A DNA stretch of 64,000 nt from Mangrovibacillus cuniculi (GCF_015482585.1 NZ_CP049742.1:74501-138500), one strand, 5' to 3'; counted from the stretch's first letter, positions 45,884-54,807 are shown. The notes: generated from the letters alone by a model not told the origin. Numbers and translations: made by a program.

Positions 45884-47083
45884 ATGTTAAAGACTTTAGG
45901 TAATATTTTTAATATAGAAGAATTGAAACATATTAATCTAACTGAGGATGAGGAAGAGCTTTCGAGAATAATAGACAAATATATTACAGAGATTACTTCA
46001 TTATCAAAGATGGATGATTCTCAAATAAAAGAGACTCTAAATGAATTAACTACATTAGTAAAGGACACTCCTGAATTTGATTTTTACTTAAATAATTTAA
46101 GGTATATTAAGCAATCATATTTTATTGATAAAAAGGAAGAAGAGTCAAGAATAATTGATCTAGACACAATAAAGCAATTAAGATTAGATGAACTAATAGA
46201 TCTTGAAGACTTTAGCGGTAATACAAACATAGAAATTACTAATGAGAAAATTGAGGAAATGGTAAATATAAAACGTGAGGAAGAGGAAAAATGGAAGGAT
46301 TATAATATAATAAGTACAATTTCTAATATAATTGGGGTACAGGAGTCAAATATCGAATACATTTCGAATCTTAGTGATTATATTTCGTTTGTAGCTAATT
46401 TAGAACCAGCAGTAAATTATGTCTCCAGAGGGCAAAAAAATTGTACATATGAATTATTACCTTCGTTACATAGAAAACATAAAAAAGATTATGAAATTCA
46501 TGCAGACAAATATGAGGCTGCATTTAAGCAAAAGATCGTATTTTATGATAGGGAAATAAAGGGTATATCTAATGAAGAACTAAGAGCTGAAGGACAACAT
46601 TTTGGGTTACCGACAGAATACTTGGATTTTACAGAAGCACATTTAATTTCACTACTATTCGCTATTGAAGATTACGAGTATGCAGAACAGCATTCTATCG
46701 TTTATTTTATTGATGCTTTATCGTATAATCTTGAAACTGTAGATTTAAAAGAGAAATTAATTAATTTCTCTGATTCTACTGTAGTTGAATCAGTAAGGAA
46801 ATTTTCATCAAGATCTTACTTTATCAAGTTAGGTAACTCTAATGAAAGAATACATTTTCAAAAAGGGTGTTTCTTAAAAGTTTCTACACAGGATAAAGAT
46901 GATTTTAAAGAAAAAATATCTAATCACGGTAAGGCGGTAATAATTAACAAGGCATCAAAAAAGAAAATTTTAAAAGAATTATTTAACTTAGGTGTTACAT
47001 TTGAAAACATATACCCTGACAAAGATAATGCGGTAAAGTCAATTAATTTTCATTATAAAGAAATGCAAGGAGAAAATGATTAA
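45884..47083 (+). CDS. FRG-domain protein
   Basis: 399 residues. The FRG domain occupies about residues 155-340: YVSRGQKNCTYELLPSLHRK at 179-198 and EGQHFGLPTEYLDFTEA at 236-252, the two conserved stretches of this family. The N-terminal 150 residues are helical, acidic and unrecognised. The FRG domain is of unsettled function and is common in defence-associated genes. The ATG follows GAGGTGGAGAA. Only 2 bases separate it from the DUF262 gene, so the two are surely one operon. Very AT-rich, unlike the left half of the window. Confidence 0.8.
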   Translation: MLKTLGNIFNIEELKHINLTEDEEELSRIIDKYITEITSLSKMDDSQIKETLNELTTLVKDTPEFDFYLNNLRYIKQSYFIDKKEEESRIIDLDTIKQLRLDELIDLEDFSGNTNIEITNEKIEEMVNIKREEEEKWKDYNIISTISNIIGVQESNIEYISNLSDYISFVANLEPAVNYVSRGQKNCTYELLPSLHRKHKKDYEIHADKYEAAFKQKIVFYDREIKGISNEELRAEGQHFGLPTEYLDFTEAHLISLLFAIEDYEYAEQHSIVYFIDALSYNLETVDLKEKLINFSDSTVVESVRKFSSRSYFIKLGNSNERIHFQKGCFLKVSTQDKDDFKEKISNHGKAVIINKASKKKILKELFNLGVTFENIYPDKDNAVKSINFHYKEMQGEND

Positions 47084-47085
47084 TT

Positions 47086-48363
47086 ATGAATACAAGATTT
47101 AAAGAATCTATGAAAAATATAAAATCAAGTCGCCCACTAATCTCTGTTCAAGATATAGTTACTTTTATTGATAAAGGAGAAAAATATTTAAAACTTTCTA
47201 TAGAGGAAATGACGGAAGAACAAGAGATGGAAATTCTACAAGGGATAGTTCTAAGTCCAGACTATCAGCGGAATTATAGGTCATCTATAAAGGAAGAAAG
47301 CTCTATTATTGAGTCATTATTAATAGGAATACCCATTCCAGAAGTATTCTTAGTTGTTTCTGGTAAAAACGATGCTCAAATTAGACATGTAATGGATGGG
47401 CAACATCGATTAAATGCAATATATAGGTACATAAATAATAAGTTTCCATTAAAGAACCTAGAGGTATTAGGAATTAATCCACAGTATGATAATAAAAAAT
47501 TCTCTGAACTAGATAAGAAAGATAAGATTAAGATTCTTGGAAGTCACTTATCAATCTTGGAATTTGAAAGTTTTGAGGACCCAGAAGTTGAAATTGAATT
47601 ATTTAAAAGATATAACAGGAATACTAAACCTCTAGAAATTCAAGAAATTGAAATGGCAACATATTTTTCAGAAACTAGTAAATATATTAGTAAGTTCGTT
47701 AATGTTTTAATTGAAGAAAGTGATAAAGTTAATGAAGATTTCTTTCGTATGGAAGAATCAAATTTAGAAAAATTATATAAAATATACAATATAACAAAAT
47801 CTCGTACTGATAAGCAAAAAAATCATCAAGAGATATGCATAATATTTAGTGTTATAGAAATAGGACTTCAAGAGAATGTTAGAGACGGTGTGACAGCTTC
47901 GAAGAAATTTCTAGAGAGAAAGTCAAAAAAATATAAGAATAATGAAAGTGAAAATCTAGATTCCTTAAAAACAGAGTTTGAGCAATTTAATAATTTGCTT
48001 TTAAAGATATCTGAGAAAGTAGAATTTCCTTTTTCTACAGGTATGGTGTCTGATGACAAGCAACGCTTGAGTAAATTTTTAATTGGAGTATCTATAGTAT
48101 TAGCAGCAATTTATTATTATTTTGAGATAGAACTCGAAAATGAGAATTTAGTAGAAGATTTAAAAAATGTTATATCCTATTCGCCAATAGCAGATATTGA
48201 GTATAAAGCATCCTCTACTAATATGAAGAACATTATGAATTACTTATTTATTAATAATGAAGTTCAGAATAAATCTTATAAATCTTTAAAAATCAAGATT
48301 GATAAATTAGATGAAATCAATTCTTTTATTCAAAGATCCCCTCATTTAGAAACACCACGGTGA
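47086..48363 (+). CDS. DUF262-domain protein (GmrS/SspE-N-like)
   Basis: 425 residues. DUF262 motifs: SPDYQRNYRS near residues 57-66, SLLIGIPIPEVFLV at 77-90 and VMDGQHRLNAIYRY at 102-115, the ParB-like NTP-binding core with the D-G-Q-H/Q-R-L motif. The rest is helical with a short hydrophobic stretch (LIGVSIVLAAIYYYFEIE). No DUF1524/HNH nuclease domain follows, unlike GmrSD and SspE. Partner FRG gene directly upstream. A role as sensor or NTP-dependent switch is inferred from family. Confidence 0.83.
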   Translation: MNTRFKESMKNIKSSRPLISVQDIVTFIDKGEKYLKLSIEEMTEEQEMEILQGIVLSPDYQRNYRSSIKEESSIIESLLIGIPIPEVFLVVSGKNDAQIRHVMDGQHRLNAIYRYINNKFPLKNLEVLGINPQYDNKKFSELDKKDKIKILGSHLSILEFESFEDPEVEIELFKRYNRNTKPLEIQEIEMATYFSETSKYISKFVNVLIEESDKVNEDFFRMEESNLEKLYKIYNITKSRTDKQKNHQEICIIFSVIEIGLQENVRDGVTASKKFLERKSKKYKNNESENLDSLKTEFEQFNNLLLKISEKVEFPFSTGMVSDDKQRLSKFLIGVSIVLAAIYYYFEIELENENLVEDLKNVISYSPIADIEYKASSTNMKNIMNYLFINNEVQNKSYKSLKIKIDKLDEINSFIQRSPHLETPR

Positions 48364-48552
48364 ACCGTATCACAAGTGATTGTAAATCGAAAATTTGAAC
48401 TTATTATTTAGAAATTAGTAATTATAATCAGAAGTGAAAAATGTTAATATGTATATGCCTGCTGCGCTCAAGCGAGAGATTGGGAAGTCAAGATGGTCTA
48501 CGGACGGACTGAGGGCTAAAAGTCTTTAAACACATTAATGGGGTGGTGCCTA

Positions 48553-48615
48553 TGATGGGAACTATTGGTGAAATAGCAACTATTATCGGTTTTGTTAGCC
48601 TTATTGAGACATAGG
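48553..48615 (+). pseudogene. Possible truncated toxin-like peptide gene
   Basis: Twenty codons: MMGTIGEIATIIGFVSLIET, then TAG. It is preceded by GGGGTGGTGCCT, a strong ribosome site, in a leader-like context. The hydrophobic stretch resembles the start of small holin-like type I toxins. The last codons and the stop (GAGACATAG) come from the left end of element G copy 2, so the gene seems cut by that element. Confidence 0.35.
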
Positions 48616-48656
48616 GACAGGTTCTCTTTCCTACTAATTATTTACATAATGTCAGC
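48606..48656. repeat. Element G, copy 2 (left half only)
   Basis: GAGACATAGGGACAGGTTCT then CTACTAATTATTTACATAAT, the same subtype as the copy at 62501. The right half is missing. It supplies the stop codon of the small ORF at 48553. Confidence 0.6.
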
Positions 48657-48768
48657 GGATATGTACATCAATGATGGTGGACTAGGTGCCTTCCTTCTAG
48701 AAATAAATCCTAACTCAGAGATAATCCAATATAAAAAAGGTGCATGTGTTAAAGATGCACCTTTTTAA
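48649..48768 (+). CDS. Short ORF ending in a terminator, probable remnant
   Basis: 39 codons: contains MYINDGGLGAFLLEINPNSE and IIQYKKGACVKDAPF. Protein-like composition, but the start lies inside element G copy 2 and its stop inside the terminator hairpin, so it is probably the tail of a lost gene. No family recognised. Confidence 0.25.
   Translation: MSADMYINDGGLGAFLLEINPNSEIIQYKKGACVKDAPF
48734..48766 (+). terminator. Rho-independent terminator
   Basis: Perfect 12-bp stem AAAAAGGTGCAT/ATGCACCTTTTT with a 9-base loop. May serve the FRG-DUF262 operon or the remnant ORF just before it. Confidence 0.75.
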
Positions 48769-48833
48769 AATGAAGTTTTGTTGGTATCTAAGACTACTTA
48801 ACTAAAAACCTACTCACCAAAACAAAAATAATC

Positions 48834-49076
48834 CTAAATCTCACGCTCCATCGCATCCAACTTCGACTTATATTGAGACTTAGGTAACTTAACAACCTTT
48901 TCATACTTGCACATGTAACAACTACAATTAAGATGTTGCTTCGATAGCCTACCAGGTTCTACAACCCATCTATGCTCATCTTCCTCAACAATACCCCATA
49001 CTTGTTTCACTACATATAATTTGTTCCTAATCACACGATTTCGATGATGACGACGATAACGCTTAGTTCGTTCCAT
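48834..49076 (-). CDS. Small basic protein with a C-x-C-x-x-C motif
   Basis: 80 residues, strongly basic N-terminus (RTKRYRRHHRNRVIRNK), then GRLSKQHLNCSCYMCKYEK. The RLSK...CSC-x-M-C motif is shared by a family of small uncharacterised proteins that I have seen in phages and bacterial islands; a metal-binding, nucleic-acid-related role is plausible but not known. The ATG is preceded by AGGGACGTGGTTAGGA. Monocistronic. Confidence 0.65.
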   Translation of the reverse strand: MERTKRYRRHHRNRVIRNKLYVVKQVWGIVEEDEHRWVVEPGRLSKQHLNCSCYMCKYEKVVKLPKSQYKSKLDAMEREI

Positions 49077-49266
49077 TCCTAACCACGTCCCTCCAGAGAT
49101 AGCGCACTATCCCGTAGAGAGACTCTGGAAAAGTTACATCTCTACAGGATAGCACTCAATGACGTAGTTAATAAAATAGGAACGATGATATGCATGGAAA
49201 ACATTCTATACCACTTCCTTTTGCTCTATAGTACCATAAAGTAGTTTACCATATTTGTGTATGTAC

Positions 49267-49902
49267 TCATTTATTCAAAGAACCCATCAACTCAAAAAAA
49301 TACACAGGCTCCTGAGTCTTATTCAGCTTATACCAGGACTCTAACACATCCGATGAAAACACATCTATCTTCCTCAATACCTCCACCGTAAATTCCAAAG
49401 GAGCTATCCCAGATGCAGTAACTATATTTTCATCAGATACCGCCACAGATCCCAACTCAAAAAACTCTTCTCCTTGATAGGTAGGACAAACCATTTTCGT
49501 ATAGTCTAAGTTATTACTCGTATGCCTTCTAGTATCTAAATATCCCATATTCGCAAGTGCCTCAACAGCACCACAGATTGCCGCCACAATAGTGCCAACC
49601 TTCAAAGCTTCCCCAACTCTTTCCAACATAGGCTGATGAATTTCATCGCTCCAAGTAGTTCCTCCAGGCAAGAGTAAAAGATCCTTACTTTCTAGCTTAC
49701 ATTCATCAAGAGAGATATCTGGTTTTATGCGGAGGCCACCCATGGTAGTAATTATTTCTTTAGGAGCTCCTACAGTAACTACCTTCAGAGGTGCTACACC
49801 TTCTTTGAAATAGCGTCCTGAGTTAAGTTCCGCAATCAGATAGCCATATTCCCAGTCCGACATGGTATCAAATACATATAGAAAAGCTTTCTTTGTTTGC
49901 AT
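49267..49902 (-). CDS. DJ-1/PfpI-family (class I amidotransferase-like) protein
   Basis: 211 residues. The nucleophile elbow reads IVAAICGAVEALANMG (Cys about 116), with LLLLPGGTTW before it, typical of DJ-1/PfpI proteins that act as glyoxalases, chaperones or amidase-like enzymes. The start follows GGAGTGTTATTCG. Downstream of the WYL regulator on the same strand; a terminator between them makes separate control possible. Confidence 0.88.
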   Translation of the reverse strand: MQTKKAFLYVFDTMSDWEYGYLIAELNSGRYFKEGVAPLKVVTVGAPKEIITTMGGLRIKPDISLDECKLESKDLLLLPGGTTWSDEIHQPMLERVGEALKVGTIVAAICGAVEALANMGYLDTRRHTSNNLDYTKMVCPTYQGEEFFELGSVAVSDENIVTASGIAPLEFTVEVLRKIDVFSSDVLESWYKLNKTQEPVYFFELMGSLNK

Positions 49903-49941
49903 CGAATAACACTCCCATCACCGTTGATAGTGCCAGTATAA

Positions 49942-49978
49942 AACAACTCCCCTGACAGGTAGCGTCAGGGGAGTTGTT
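49942..49978 (-). terminator. Terminator of the WYL regulator gene
   Basis: Perfect 15-bp stem AACAACTCCCCTGAC/GTCAGGGGAGTTGTT with a 7-base loop, overlapping the end of the gene; on the minus strand TTTTAT follows. Confidence 0.75.
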
Positions 49979-50939
49979 AAACTTGATGGAAATCGATTAA
50001 TTCCGTCAGAACGTCCACCAGCTTTTCCTTTAGGCTGATTGGCTCTATAACTTGAATCGATTTATTGTATGGTAAAAGTAAATAAGGTACATAGGTATGT
50101 AGGATATCTTTTTCTAGAAGAAACACGGCTTGAGTGGAAGTCAGCTCTTTTACATAATGTCCTAAAAACCAATGTTGGCATATATCCGCCAATACATTTT
50201 TATCCCCTTTAAGATCTAAAGAGATAACCTCTTCTGTATCTTCCATCGTCGGAAGGAGGCTGTCTGTAAAGTAGTCACGAGCGGAAAAATGCTCTGGTTG
50301 GGTAAACATATTTTCGGTTAGTAGTAGACGTTCGATTCGATCGACTCTAAAACTACGCATATCACTTCTAAGATGACAATATCCAATCACATACCACTTA
50401 TGATTCCAGTAGAGTAGTTTGTACGGGTCCATCACTCTATCCTTTACTTGCTGTTCGCCACTTTTTCGGTACCAAATGTTTACGGAGTTCCCGTCCACTA
50501 CGGCTTGCTGCAACTCTTTCAAAAAAGGTTCAATAGGGGAGGAGCTTACACGACTTATTACTTCCAGACTCGCTACATGTTGGTGTATCGTTGTTTCCTG
50601 TTCTGGGTTGGAGTAATTTCCTAGTTTAGTAACGGCCCTATCTAGTGCCTCGCCACCATAATATCCAGCTTCTTTGGCAAAAACAGCAGCGTGAAAGAGA
50701 GAAGTTTGTTCCTCAGAATCGAAAAAGAGAGGAGCATCCATAAAATTGTTCAACAATGTGTACCCACCGTTATGTCCTGGTTCTGAAATGATTGGTACGC
50801 CACTTGTGGAGATGGTATCCATATACCGATACACCGTTCGGATATTCATCTCTAGCTTTTCCGAAATTTCTTTTGCCGTCACTTTTTTACCTGAGCGAAG
50901 CATCCATAGAATTGCTAACATATTGTCCGTTTTAGGCAT
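49977..50939 (-). CDS. HTH/WYL-domain transcriptional regulator (YafY-like)
   Basis: 320 residues. The N-terminal helix-turn-helix (LWMLRSGKKVTAKEISEKLE, MNIRTVYRYMDTIS) is followed by a WYL domain with VNIWYRKSGE, the DPYKLLYWNHKWYVIGYCH strand and SFRVDRIERL. WYL regulators sense ligands or nucleic acids and often control stress or defence genes. Likely target: its neighbour, the PfpI-type gene. The start follows GGTGGACTCAC. Confidence 0.88.
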   Translation of the reverse strand: MPKTDNMLAILWMLRSGKKVTAKEISEKLEMNIRTVYRYMDTISTSGVPIISEPGHNGGYTLLNNFMDAPLFFDSEEQTSLFHAAVFAKEAGYYGGEALDRAVTKLGNYSNPEQETTIHQHVASLEVISRVSSSPIEPFLKELQQAVVDGNSVNIWYRKSGEQQVKDRVMDPYKLLYWNHKWYVIGYCHLRSDMRSFRVDRIERLLLTENMFTQPEHFSARDYFTDSLLPTMEDTEEVISLDLKGDKNVLADICQHWFLGHYVKELTSTQAVFLLEKDILHTYVPYLLLPYNKSIQVIEPISLKEKLVDVLTELIDFHQV

Positions 50940-51087
50940 GTGAGTCCACCTTTTTAGGAGATTTATAAATAACTAATGCATTGCATAATGTGTCCGTTGG
51001 AAAAAATTCTTATATGATAAAATAAATCTAGTATATTACTTATTTACCCAATAATAACATTACATTATAGCGAAAGCAGGTACTAAA

Positions 51088-51270
51088 ATGAATGGGAAAA
51101 ACTTAAATAGGAATGTCTTACTAACTCTATTAATTGGTGTTCCACTATGCACGTTAACCCCTCTGCTGGGTTTACCTACAGTATGGCAATTTATTCTTTT
51201 ACCAATAGGGATAGTATTATGCCTTATTGGAACAGCATCATCTATGTTAATGCTTCAACGTAAGAGGTGA
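51088..51270 (+). CDS. Small two-helix membrane protein
   Basis: 60 residues with two hydrophobic segments (VLLTLLIGVPLCTLTPLLGL and FILLPIGIVLCLIGTASSML) and a basic tail QRKR. Family not recognised. The ATG follows AAAGCAGGTACTAAA. Monocistronic; divergent from the WYL regulator. Confidence 0.6.
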   Translation: MNGKNLNRNVLLTLLIGVPLCTLTPLLGLPTVWQFILLPIGIVLCLIGTASSMLMLQRKR

Positions 51271-51436
51271 ACTAGATAATCTATAAAAACTTAAGAAATC
51301 AAGGGATAGGTCTACTGTATTACCTATTATTTACACTTAGATACAAGTAGTAACGTATCATATTTTTTTTTACAGTAGAAAATGGTCAGTCACTTTACCT
51401 GTTCTAGTGTCTCGGGAAAAATTATATCCAAGATAA

Positions 51437-51466
51437 AAACCTCTCCCATATAATCGAGAAAGGTTT
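51437..51466 (-). terminator. Terminator of the DUF3006/metallo-hydrolase operon
   Basis: AAACCTCTC pairs with GAGAAAGGTTT (two-base bulge); on the minus strand it is followed by TTTTTATC. Confidence 0.6.
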
Positions 51467-51470
51467 AAAA

Positions 51471-51722
51471 TTACTCCGTATTATTTTCTGAGAGCTTATT
51501 AAGCAAATCCTCATTTTTCTTCTTGAATTCTTTCGTTTCTTCCTTTAACAAAATGTATTTTACAACAATACCACTTTGATCAATATCAGCCGATATTCGG
51601 TCGCCATCTTTTATAGATTTATTGAAATCATTGAACGAAACAACTACTTTCTGCGCTTCGTTATCCGCTGAGAGAAGGGTCACTAACTGATTTTCAATAG
51701 AGTCAACGATGTATTTCTTCAT
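51471..51722 (-). CDS. DUF3006-domain protein
   Basis: 83 residues: IVDSIENQLVTLLSADNEAQ, then KVVVSFNDFNKSIKDGDRIS, the small beta-barrel DUF3006, ending in a charged helix. DUF3006 genes commonly sit behind ComEC-like metallo-beta-lactamase genes, as here: its ATG overlaps the stop of the upstream gene. Function unknown. Confidence 0.82.
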   Translation of the reverse strand: MKKYIVDSIENQLVTLLSADNEAQKVVVSFNDFNKSIKDGDRISADIDQSGIVVKYILLKEETKEFKKKNEDLLNKLSENNTE

Positions 51723-53263
51723 CAGTACATATCACCACTTATCATACTGTATCCATTATCATCAGTTTCTAATAAGATACTACCATCATAATAAGTGGAC
51801 CAAATTGTTGTATACATATTATTAAGACGCTGAACCACTTCAGAATCTGGATGACCGTATGAGTTATCACCATAAGAAAGAATAGCACTATCAGGTGTCA
51901 CAGATTTTAAAAAATCAATTGATGTAGAAGTGCTAGAACCATGATGACCAACTTTTAAAATATCTGCATCTACATTATACTTTTGCATCATATCTCTCTC
52001 ATTTTCCACAGTTGCATCACCTGTAAGTAAGATACTAACATCTTCGTGTATTACTTTTAGTACAACAGAAGACTCGTTTAAGTCACTACTAGCATTTGTC
52101 GAACTTAACACTTGAATAATCACATTATCATCAAAATCTACATGTTGTCCTTCTTGCGCAATTTCAAAGGAGATATTTTTTTGATCGATTAATGTCAGAT
52201 AATCATTGTACGTTTGTGTAGTATGTACCTTACCACTATCTAATACCTTTTCAACAGGGAATTCACTCAGTACGTCAATTAATCCTCCGATATGGTCAGC
52301 ATCTGGATGTGTACTAACCATCAAATCGATTTTTGAGACACCTCTTCTGTTAAGATGAGCAATTACTTCATCCCCAGCATAACGATGACCACCATCCACT
52401 AGCATCGTGTTACCGTTAGAGGTCTCGAGTAGAATGCTGTCTCCTTGACCGACATCAATAAAAGAGACGGCAATTTCGCCGCCTGCAATTTTCATATCTT
52501 CGTTTCTAATAATTCTAGCTAAGAATGTAGCAAATTCTGCTCGGTTTACATCATTACTTGGTTTAAATGTCCCATCAGGATATCCACCAGTAATTTTATT
52601 GTTAACTAGAACTTGAATACTGTTATAAGCCCAGTGCTTAGAAGACACATCAGAGAAAGATAAAGAACTCTTTCCAGATAGGTTATAAGCTCTTACAAGT
52701 AAAGCAGATAATTCCGCTCTTGTAATAGGTGCGTTCGGTTTGAAACTACCATCTTTATAACCACCCATTATTCCTGCCTTTTCTATAGCACCAATTGAGG
52801 AATTTGCCCAGTGTTTTGAAGAGACATCGGAGAAGGATGCTTTTGCACTGGATAAGCCTAAATGACGAGTAATAATCGTAGCTACTTCTGCACGAGTGAT
52901 ACTTTTTTTAACACCGAATGAACCATCGTTATAGCCACCTACAAGGGATAGATTATATAAGAAATCAATATTCGATTCTGCCCAGTGACCACCAGTGTCA
53001 GTAAAAAGTCCAGTTTGCCCAGTGCTACCTTGAGATGGTTTATATGATGGGTCGAAACCTGGTAAAGACTCACAAGCTACTCCATCACCATTTCTGTCTA
53101 ACCCATGAGGATCAGACTTGGGACCTCCTTGGGATTCAAAGAATTTCTGTGCTTCTTTCCAAGTAGAGAAATCACTACAGTTCTTGTCTGCTGCCTGCGT
53201 AGTTACGCCACTTGATAGAATAAGAGCTAAAATCATAAATAATGAAAAAAAATTTTTCAACAT
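51722..53263 (-). CDS. Secreted Excalibur-SLH-metallo-beta-lactamase protein
   Basis: 513 residues. Signal peptide ([18 protein letters not shown]...QAA) to about residue 24; Excalibur calcium-binding domain with [10 protein letters not shown] near 56-65; three S-layer-homology repeats (each with F-x-D-v/t-x-x-H-W-A and I-T-R-A-E) at about 85-255; then a ComEC/Rec2-type metallo-beta-lactamase domain with [12 protein letters not shown] and the zinc motif [10 protein letters not shown]. It should be anchored to cell-wall polymer and hydrolyse a phosphodiester or similar bond outside the cell, perhaps extracellular DNA. The start follows GGAGGGTAC. Confidence 0.9.
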   Translation of the reverse strand: MLKNFFSLFMILALILSSGVTTQAADKNCSDFSTWKEAQKFFESQGGPKSDPHGLDRNGDGVACESLPGFDPSYKPSQGSTGQTGLFTDTGGHWAESNIDFLYNLSLVGGYNDGSFGVKKSITRAEVATIITRHLGLSSAKASFSDVSSKHWANSSIGAIEKAGIMGGYKDGSFKPNAPITRAELSALLVRAYNLSGKSSLSFSDVSSKHWAYNSIQVLVNNKITGGYPDGTFKPSNDVNRAEFATFLARIIRNEDMKIAGGEIAVSFIDVGQGDSILLETSNGNTMLVDGGHRYAGDEVIAHLNRRGVSKIDLMVSTHPDADHIGGLIDVLSEFPVEKVLDSGKVHTTQTYNDYLTLIDQKNISFEIAQEGQHVDFDDNVIIQVLSSTNASSDLNESSVVLKVIHEDVSILLTGDATVENERDMMQKYNVDADILKVGHHGSSTSTSIDFLKSVTPDSAILSYGDNSYGHPDSEVVQRLNNMYTTIWSTYYDGSILLETDDNGYSMISGDMY

Positions 53264-53457
53264 GTACCCTCCTAATTTCAGGATATGTAAACCTATAACA
53301 GTATAAAATAATAAAAATAGGAAATAAACAGGGAATATGTGGTATGTATTATGAGAGCTAATATGTAAATCTTTCGCAAGATACTAAGCTAACATGTAAT
53401 TTTACCTTTTTAGAATCAATTAGCTGAAGAGGGAGGGGAGATGTATTAGATGAAAAA
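53264..53457. other. AT-rich intergenic DNA upstream of the SLH protein
   Basis: Carries the expected promoter region of the minus-strand SLH gene; no consensus stands out and no gene is visible. Confidence 0.4.
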
Positions 53458-53493
53458 GAGCCTTCAGCTAGCTTGTATGCTAACTGAAAGCTC
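53458..53493 (-). terminator. Terminator-like hairpin of the recombinase gene
   Basis: GAGCCTTCAGCTAGC/GCTAACTGAAAGCTC pair at 13 of 15 positions plus G-U pairs, loop TTGTAT; TTTTT follows on the minus strand. The arms are nearly the same as those of the hairpin at 45351-45383. Confidence 0.6.
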
Positions 53494-53575
53494 ATTAGTA
53501 AACGGTATATAAAATATAGAAACTAGTAATCAAAAGTATAGATTCACTCGTTTATTTAATTCTGCTATGAGATGA

Positions 53576-54184
53576 TTAATCTAACCCATTCTCCTTTTTA
53601 TACTCCTTAAGACGACGATACAAAGTAGCTTCCGTAATATAATCTTTCCCATTACTATCTTTACCGTATTTTTTTATTAATTCCTTAGTAGTAATGCCAC
53701 CTGCTAAGTATTCTTTCACAGCCTTTTCATACATCTCGTTTCCAACTTTAGGTCGTCCAAATTTCACACCCTTTTGTCGTGCTACTTCAATAGCTGGCTT
53801 CGTTCGCTCAACAATGAAATTGCGTTCCATTTCGGAGAACATAGTAAGTAAGTGAAACATTGCCTTTGTCATAGGAGAGTCAACGCTAGTGTCGATGTCA
53901 TCGTCAATTGCTTTTATCCCCACTCCTTTGGCAGCCAAATTATTCACTAAGTTCGTCACTTGTGATAAAGAGTTACCTAATCGATCGAGTTTCTTCACTA
54001 CGATTACGTCACCTTTCTCCACTAAGGAAAGCAACTCCTTCAACGAAGTTCTGTCTGCATTAGAACCCGTAATCATGTCTGTATATATTTCTTCCGCATC
54101 TACACCACTCTTCAATAGTGCTGCAATCTGTATCGGTAGATCTTGTTGTTTTGTTGAAATGCGTACATATCCGTAGCTAGCCAT
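53576..54184 (-). CDS. Serine recombinase (resolvase/invertase family)
   Basis: 202 residues. Catalytic domain YGYVRISTKQQDLP with Ser10 and Arg8; motif VVKKLDRLGNSLSQ holds the Arg of D-R but has Asn where resolvases carry the second catalytic Arg (DRLGR). The long E helix FSEMERNFIVERT and a C-terminal helix-turn-helix (TKELIKKYGKDS...TEATLYRRLKEY) complete it. The start MASYGYVRIS is preferred to an upstream in-frame codon. Could be a transposon resolvase or an invertase; no partner transposase or inverted sites were seen. Confidence 0.9.
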   Translation of the reverse strand: MASYGYVRISTKQQDLPIQIAALLKSGVDAEEIYTDMITGSNADRTSLKELLSLVEKGDVIVVKKLDRLGNSLSQVTNLVNNLAAKGVGIKAIDDDIDTSVDSPMTKAMFHLLTMFSEMERNFIVERTKPAIEVARQKGVKFGRPKVGNEMYEKAVKEYLAGGITTKELIKKYGKDSNGKDYITEATLYRRLKEYKKENGLD

Positions 54185-54402
54185 TCTGTCATACCTCACT
54201 TTGTAAACTTTCATGGATTTTAGAATAGCATTAATTTCTTCTTTTTACTGTGGAAATAGGATATTCCTTTATTTGCTAGAGAGGAATGGTGTCAGGTAGG
54301 AAATATGGAGAGAAATTTAGTAGAATTTTCATTTTCTTATTATTAAATTTTGGTAAAATTTATTTAGGTATTACTCGTAGGAAGATTGATAGGAGGATTG
54401 AA

Positions 54403-54807
54403 ATGCATAAATTCTATGTTGCATCCAGTTTTCAAAATAAAGAAGTAGTAAGACGTGTTAGCGATTGTTTAAAAGATAAAGGATATATTCATACATATGA
54501 TTGGACGAAAAACAACAGAGCATCGTCCAATAACGATTTAAGAGAAATCGGCCAAGAAGAGAAAAAAGCGGTATTAGATGCAGATTTTTTGCTAGTCTTA
54601 CTCCCAGCAGGGAAGGGAAGTCATATTGAGTTTGGAATTGCGTTAGGGCAAGGGAAAAAGATCTATCTCTATTGTGAGGATAATGAGGTAAATAACTTTG
54701 AAACGACGAGCACATTCTATCATTTACCTGAAGTAGAAATTGTCGTAGGGACGGTGGAAGAGTTAGTAGCAAAAGTAACAAACAGTGGTGTGTATAGAGT
54801 TAGCTAA
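54403..54807 (+). CDS. Nucleoside 2-deoxyribosyltransferase-like protein
   Basis: 134 residues. KFYVASSFQNKEVVRRVSDC at the start, LDADFLLVLLPAGKGSHIEF then GIALGQGKKIYLY match the nucleoside deoxyribosyltransferase fold, with the catalytic-type Glu in HIEFGIALG. May cleave or transfer (deoxy)ribose on nucleosides, or be a TIR/SLOG-like sensor relative. The ATG at 54403 follows AGGAGGATTGA; the longer frame upstream lacks support. Confidence 0.75.
   Translation: MHKFYVASSFQNKEVVRRVSDCLKDKGYIHTYDWTKNNRASSNNDLREIGQEEKKAVLDADFLLVLLPAGKGSHIEFGIALGQGKKIYLYCEDNEVNNFETTSTFYHLPEVEIVVGTVEELVAKVTNSGVYRVS

Noticed and set aside
45694-45903. 69-residue open frame before the FRG gene
   Set aside because: No ribosome site, overlaps the FRG start, and composition is like random AT-rich DNA.
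51392-51416. A further copy of element G
   Set aside because: Only CCTGTTCTAGTGTCTC is similar; too short to call.
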